In this document: in pieces, positions 59,903 through 64,000 of the stretch
Layout of the letters: every line of letters begins with the position of its first letter
How positions within the stretch are numbered: the first letter of the stretch is position 1
NCBI RefSeq assembly: GCF_002803515.1
Contig: NZ_PHQX01000001.1
Location: 2,294,001-2,358,000, forward strand
Direction: 5' to 3'
Length of the DNA: 64,000 nucleotides
DNA from: Stenotrophomonas lactitubi
Lineage (GTDB): Bacteria > Pseudomonadota > Gammaproteobacteria > Xanthomonadales > Xanthomonadaceae
Notes under the pieces: generated by a model
Told to the model about the DNA's origin: nothing
Seen by the model: only the letters and a program-made list of their open reading frames with translations
Databases searched by the model: none
Translations under genes and position numbers: made by a program

Positions 59903-62662
59903 ATGTCTATGGAATGGCGCCCCTCGGGCTGGGGCCGACGTGTGACTCGTTCGCCCCACTGGTGGCTGCGGCTCGATGGCGAACACGTCGAGCTGAATAT
60001 CTCCGGCCAGCGGTACCGGCAGCGTGTGGATGACGATCATCGCGTGCAGGTCATTCCAGGCCTGTTCTGGTCACGGGTCGAACTGCAGACCGGGAATGCA
60101 GCTGGGCAGTCAGTAGACGGGCTGCCCAACCGGCAAGCATCCCGGCTTGCAGCTGCCCTGCAGCAGATGCGCTTTGCGCGTACCACGCGTGGGCGCAGGG
60201 CCCTGTTCGACACGATTCTGGAGCAGATCCAGTCGTGGTTGAGCGCAGCAGATGACCTCATCGACCGAGGCAATGCAGGCCGCCTCTGGATCACCCACGA
60301 GCAGCAGCAGGCGCTGCTGACCGAGCGCTCCACCCTGCCCCTGCAGCCCCGGGAGCTGGAGCAGCTGTTCCTCGATGAAGACGTGCATGAAGATCTGCAA
60401 GCGCATGACCATCGCGTCGCGCTGGACGCGCTGCGCGACTGGAACCTGGATTGGCCCGCCGCCTGGACCGAAGCCAATGAGGCCATGACCCGGCGCGAAC
60501 TGGTGTTGGCCAAGAACTTCCTGGACCGGGTCGAGAGCAGGCCGCTGACCGAGGAACAGGCACGCGCTGTCATCTGCTTCGACAACCGGGTGCAGGTGGT
60601 GGCCGCAGCCGGTTCCGGCAAGACCTCCACCCTGGTCGCCAAGGCGGCGTATGCCATTGACCGCGGCCTTGTCCAGCCGGAGCGCATCGTGATGCTGGCC
60701 TTCAACAAGGATGCCGCCAAAGAGCTGGAAGATCGGGCACAGCGATCCTTCGAGCGGCTGGGCATGGGCGATACCGTGGTGGAGGCGCGCACTTTCCATG
60801 CACTTGGCCTGTCCATCATCGCCAAGGCGACGGGACGCAAGCCTGATATTCCCGAATGGGCCATCGATGCAACGCTGGGCTTCAACAAGCTGGCCGAGCT
60901 GGTGGACGACCTGAAGGACCGCTCGACCCACTTCCGCACCCAGTGGGACATGTTCCGGCTGGTATTCGGGCGCGATCTGCCGCCGCTGGGCACGCAGATG
61001 CTGGCCGATGGCTACGACCGCGACGGCACCCCCTACATCCGCACCCTGCAGGGTGAACGGGTGAAGAGCCTGGAAGAGTGCGTGATTGCCGATTGGCTGT
61101 TCTACAACGGCGTGGTCTACGACTACGAGCGGCGCTACGAGTTCGACACCGCCACGGATACCCATCGCCAGTATCGCCCGGACTTCTTTTACCCGGACGC
61201 CGAGCTGTACCACGAGCACTTCGCGCTGGATGCCGACGGCCAGCCGCCGCAGCAGTTTGCCAACTACGCCGATGGCGTGCGCTGGAAACGCGAGCAGCAT
61301 GCCGCACGCGGTACTGCGCTGGTCGAGACCACCTCGTTCGGGCTGCGCAGTGGCGAGGCCCTGCACCACCTGTCGGAACGGCTGGGCGAATCACGCATCG
61401 AGCTGGACCCCAACCCGGACCGCGAGCTGCCCGATGCCGGCGCCAAGCCCATGCCCGATGCGGACCTGATCGGGCTGATGCGCACCTTCATTGCCCATGC
61501 CAAGAGCAACTGCCTGAGCCTGGAAGACATGGCCGAGCGTCTGCGGCAGATGCCCGAGGACCAGTTCAAGGAACGCTACCGGCGCTTCCTGGAAATCGCC
61601 GGCCCCGTGTTCCAGGCGTGGGACGACGCGCTGGCGGACGAACGCAGCATCGACTTCGAAGACATGTTGAACATGGCCGCCGGGCTGCTGGAACAGGGCC
61701 ACTATGAATCGCCCTACGAGCTGGTGATGGCCGACGAATTCCAGGACGCCTCGCGCGCCCGCGCCCGCCTGTGCCGCGCTCTGGTCAACCGCCCGGGCCG
61801 CTATCTGTTTGCCGTAGGCGACGACTGGCAGTCGATCAACCGCTTCGCCGGCGCCGATGTTTCAGTGATGACCGGTTTCCGCGAATGGATGGGGCACGGC
61901 CAGGTGCTCAAACTGGAGCAGACGTTCCGCTGCCCACAGGCACTGTGCGATACCTCCAGCCGCTTCATCAGCCGCAATCCGGCGCAGATTGCCAAGACGG
62001 TTCGTTCTGCTGCGCCGGCAATGGGCCCGGTGCTGCAGGCGTTCCAGATGAACCGGCGTGAGGAGGTGCAGGATGGTGTTCGCCAGTACCTGTCCACGCT
62101 GCATCAGCAACTGCTGTCCGGCGCGGTTCCGAAGGGCCGCAACGGGCGCGTCTCTGTCTTCATCCTGGGGCGCTACCGCGCGGATCGCAGCGCGCTGCCT
62201 TCGGAGTGGAAGACGGCCTTCGGCAGCACGATGGAGGTCGAGTTCCTGACGGCGCACCGTTCAAAGGGGCGCGAGGCGGATTATGTGATCCTGCCTGGGA
62301 TGGTGAATCGAGGCTTCCCGAGCCTGCGATCGGATGACCCGGTGCTCTCTTTGGCGATGCCAGATGGCGACACCTACCCGTTGAGCGAAGAACGGCGGTT
62401 GTTCTATGTGGCACTGACGCGTGCACGGCGCTCGGTTGTGATGTTCACCTTGCAGGGGAAGCACTCGCCGTTCCTGGATGAGCTGGTGAACGAAGGTGCC
62501 GTGGAGGTCACCGGGATTTCAGGGACGGCTATCAAAGAAGAGCGCTGCCCGGTATGCAAGGTGGGCGTGTTTGTCGACAGAACGGGGCCGCATGGGCCTT
62601 TCAGGTCGTGCTCCAGTTACCCGTTGTGCCATAGCAAGCCGAAAGGTGGTTTTCGTGGGTAA
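59903..62662 (+). CDS. UvrD/Rep-family DNA helicase, HelD-like, with nuclease-like insert and zinc ribbon
   Basis: About 919 residues from ATG 59903; TTG 59885 would add six. Walker A AAAGSGKTSTLVAKAA lies at 234-241. RIVMLAFNKDAAKELEDRAQ and ARTFHALGLSI are motifs of superfamily 1. An insert near 388-470 has EECVIADWLFYNGVVYDYER, then YRPDFFYPDAELYHEHF with D427 and E438, the PD-(D/E)xK arrangement. VMADEFQDASRARA is motif II, and LTAHRSKGREADYVILPGMV follows. Near residue 890 CPVCKVGVFVDRTGPHGPFR and later Cys residues form a topoisomerase-type zinc ribbon. It resembles E. coli HelD (helicase IV), which is shorter at the C-terminus. Confidence 0.9.
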   Translation: MSMEWRPSGWGRRVTRSPHWWLRLDGEHVELNISGQRYRQRVDDDHRVQVIPGLFWSRVELQTGNAAGQSVDGLPNRQASRLAAALQQMRFARTTRGRRALFDTILEQIQSWLSAADDLIDRGNAGRLWITHEQQQALLTERSTLPLQPRELEQLFLDEDVHEDLQAHDHRVALDALRDWNLDWPAAWTEANEAMTRRELVLAKNFLDRVESRPLTEEQARAVICFDNRVQVVAAAGSGKTSTLVAKAAYAIDRGLVQPERIVMLAFNKDAAKELEDRAQRSFERLGMGDTVVEARTFHALGLSIIAKATGRKPDIPEWAIDATLGFNKLAELVDDLKDRSTHFRTQWDMFRLVFGRDLPPLGTQMLADGYDRDGTPYIRTLQGERVKSLEECVIADWLFYNGVVYDYERRYEFDTATDTHRQYRPDFFYPDAELYHEHFALDADGQPPQQFANYADGVRWKREQHAARGTALVETTSFGLRSGEALHHLSERLGESRIELDPNPDRELPDAGAKPMPDADLIGLMRTFIAHAKSNCLSLEDMAERLRQMPEDQFKERYRRFLEIAGPVFQAWDDALADERSIDFEDMLNMAAGLLEQGHYESPYELVMADEFQDASRARARLCRALVNRPGRYLFAVGDDWQSINRFAGADVSVMTGFREWMGHGQVLKLEQTFRCPQALCDTSSRFISRNPAQIAKTVRSAAPAMGPVLQAFQMNRREEVQDGVRQYLSTLHQQLLSGAVPKGRNGRVSVFILGRYRADRSALPSEWKTAFGSTMEVEFLTAHRSKGREADYVILPGMVNRGFPSLRSDDPVLSLAMPDGDTYPLSEERRLFYVALTRARRSVVMFTLQGKHSPFLDELVNEGAVEVTGISGTAIKEERCPVCKVGVFVDRTGPHGPFRSCSSYPLCHSKPKGGFRG

Positions 62663-62755
62663 GCGCATCCGGCCTCATCCACGCATGCCTGCACATCTCA
62701 GGGGCGCATGCTGATCTGACGGTTCGATGACGCGCAACTGCAGCGACAACGAAAA

Positions 62756-62775
62756 AGCCCCTGTTTCCAAGGGCT
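62756..62775 (-). terminator. Terminator downstream of tRNA-Ser
   Basis: Read on the minus strand AGCCC and GGGCT enclose a 10-base loop (part of which pairs further) and are followed by TTTTTC. It lies 12 bp beyond the tRNA 3' end and is also close after the helicase gene on plus, so it may serve both. Confidence 0.75.
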
Positions 62776-62787
62776 CTTTAAGACAAC

Positions 62788-62877
62788 TGGCGGAGAGAGT
62801 GGGATTCGAACCCACGGAAGGTTTAACCCTTCGCCGGTTTTCAAGACCGGTGCCTTAAACCGCTCGGCCATCTCTCC
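62788..62877 (-). tRNA. tRNA-Ser (anticodon UGA)
   Basis: The 90-nt minus-strand sequence starts GGAGAGATGGCCGAGCGGTT and ends with TCTCTCC, G and an encoded CCA. It has a D arm (GCCGAGCGG), an anticodon arm CCGGTCTTGAAAACCGG with anticodon TGA at plus 62841-62843, the long class II variable arm (GAAGGGTTAAACCCTTC) and the T arm GTGGGTTCGAATCCCAC. The length and variable arm identify a serine tRNA. Confidence 0.97.
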
Positions 62878-62965
62878 GTATCGGCCCAGCCTGCTGGCCT
62901 GGCACGCATTCTCGCACGGCCGGGCGATTTGCCCAAGACCGTTGTTCCATCGTCGGAGGCAGGCC

Positions 62966-63958
62966 TCAGCCCGCGTCCACCGCCAACGCACCCAGCGCAC
63001 TGGCCTTGATGCGCTCCTTGGCCTTTTCGCAGGCGCCGCCGCAATCCAGGCGCGAGGCCTCCAGCTGCGGCGGCAGGTGCTCGGCCAGGAAGTCGATGAA
63101 CACCCGCACCGCCGGCAGCAGGCCGCGGCGCGAGGCGAACACGGCGTGGCACACACCCTGCGGCAGCGACCAGTCCGGCAGCACCACTTCCAGCTCGCCA
63201 TTGCGCACGGCATCGGCGCAGACCGTTTCCGGCAGCATGGTGATGCCGAAACCGTCCTTCACCATGCTCTGCAGCAGCGGGAAGTCGAAACCGGCCACGC
63301 GCGGCTGCAGGTCCACCCGGCGCACCGCGCCTTCCGGTCCGTGCAGTTCCCAGCGCTGACGCGCCTCGTCCTCGCTGATGCTCAAGGTGACGTGGTTCGC
63401 CAGCTCCTCCGGGTCCTTCGGGCGACCGGCGCGGTCCAGGTACTTCGGGCTGGCCACCAGCAGCTCCTGCACCTGGCCGAAGCTGCGCATCACCAGGCTG
63501 CCATCGTCATCCAGACGCGAACGCACGCGCAGGGCCACGTCGTAGCCTTCGTTGATGATGTCCACGCGGCGGTTGCTGATATTCAGCTGCAGCCGCACCT
63601 TCGGGTACTGCTCCAGGAACTTGGGCAGCAGCTTGGGCAGCTGCATCTGCGCCAGCGATACCGGCACGCTGGCGCGTACCAGGCCGCGTGGCTCGGCGCT
63701 AAGGCGGTCCACCACCTCGCGCGCGGCCTGCGCCTCGGCCAGCATGGTCTGGGCGTGGCGGTGCACGCTGGTACCGACGTCGGTGACGGCAAAGCGGCGC
63801 GTGGAGCGCTGCAGCAGGCGCACGCCCAGGTCGGTTTCCAGCTGGCTGATACGGCGGCTCAGGCGCGACTTGGGGATGCCCAGCGCGCGCTCGGCGGCGG
63901 CGAAACCGCCGTGGTCGACCACCATCGCGAAGTAGTACAGATCATTCAGGTCATGCAT
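62966..63958 (-). CDS. LysR-family transcriptional regulator
   Basis: 330 residues from ATG 63956-63958. The N-terminal winged helix is MHDLNDLYYFAMVVDHGGFA AAERALGIPKSRLSRRISQL, residues 1-40, then LLQRSTRRFAVTDVG. The effector domain follows (RASVPVSLAQMQLPKLLPKF, YDVALRVRSRLDDDGSLVMR, QSMVKDGFGITMLPETVCAD). The C-terminus adds about 25 residues with several Cys (LDCGGACEKAKERIKASALG). LysR genes normally act on a divergent neighbour; the last 42 bases to the window end probably hold that promoter. Confidence 0.93.
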   Translation of the reverse strand: MHDLNDLYYFAMVVDHGGFAAAERALGIPKSRLSRRISQLETDLGVRLLQRSTRRFAVTDVGTSVHRHAQTMLAEAQAAREVVDRLSAEPRGLVRASVPVSLAQMQLPKLLPKFLEQYPKVRLQLNISNRRVDIINEGYDVALRVRSRLDDDGSLVMRSFGQVQELLVASPKYLDRAGRPKDPEELANHVTLSISEDEARQRWELHGPEGAVRRVDLQPRVAGFDFPLLQSMVKDGFGITMLPETVCADAVRNGELEVVLPDWSLPQGVCHAVFASRRGLLPAVRVFIDFLAEHLPPQLEASRLDCGGACEKAKERIKASALGALAVDAG

Positions 63959-64000
63959 ACCCGAGTTCCATTAGTAGAACAATACGTGGCATTCAACCAC

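Noticed and set aside
62788..62877. tRNA-Ser as attachment site of an integrated element
   Set aside because: No integrase gene and no repeat of the tRNA 3' end were seen in the window.

Overview
The window reads as chromosome of a Stenotrophomonas maltophilia-complex bacterium (Xanthomonadaceae). The basis is high GC, the protein repertoire, and many short GTAG-type palindromes of the kind known as SMAG/REP elements in this species. The central block is a Xanthomonadales-type, antibacterial type IV secretion system (X-T4SS). No sequence search was run, so family names rest on motifs I can see and on recalled family knowledge.

Layout. 1-21.3 kb is mostly housekeeping: a partial tex; a repeat-rich island with a broken IS110-family element; a class III polyhydroxyalkanoate synthase pair (phaC/phaE) with a phosphatidylserine synthase-like gene; a methyltransferase behind a DnaA-box cluster; a MATE pump; DUF2239, Nudix and DUF1249 genes; the divergent ppsR/ppsA pair; an MscS channel; an Old Yellow Enzyme; an EcsC-like protein; orn; tadA; and two GNAT acetyltransferases.

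21.6-44.4 kb is the weapon locus. A lipoprotein inhibitor overlaps a class-3-lipase effector that carries the C-terminal XVIPCD secretion domain. In the opposite orientation lie a Pro/Ala-rich secreted protein, a GH19 lysozyme-like XVIPCD effector with a candidate inhibitor, four exported DUF4189 paralogues, another exported protein, and then the transporter read as virD4 - virB7-B8-B9-B10-B11-B1-B2-B3-B4-B5-B6. Effectors would be recruited by VirD4 through XVIPCD and moved by the VirB4/VirB11 ATPases through the VirB7/B9/B10 core. Exported inhibitors would protect kin. The DUF4189 stretch (about 28.6-30.5 kb) looks lower in GC and contains a nine-base homopolymer inside one gene.

44.5-64 kb is mixed accessory and housekeeping: an HD-domain protein, an MFS transporter, small membrane proteins and lipoproteins, a FAD monooxygenase divergent from its likely TetR regulator, a two-component system, a five-helix membrane protein, a MacA/MacB-type efflux pair, a BA14K-like protein, an EF-hand protein, two overlapping lipoprotein genes, a HelD-like helicase, tRNA-Ser(UGA), and a LysR regulator at the right edge.
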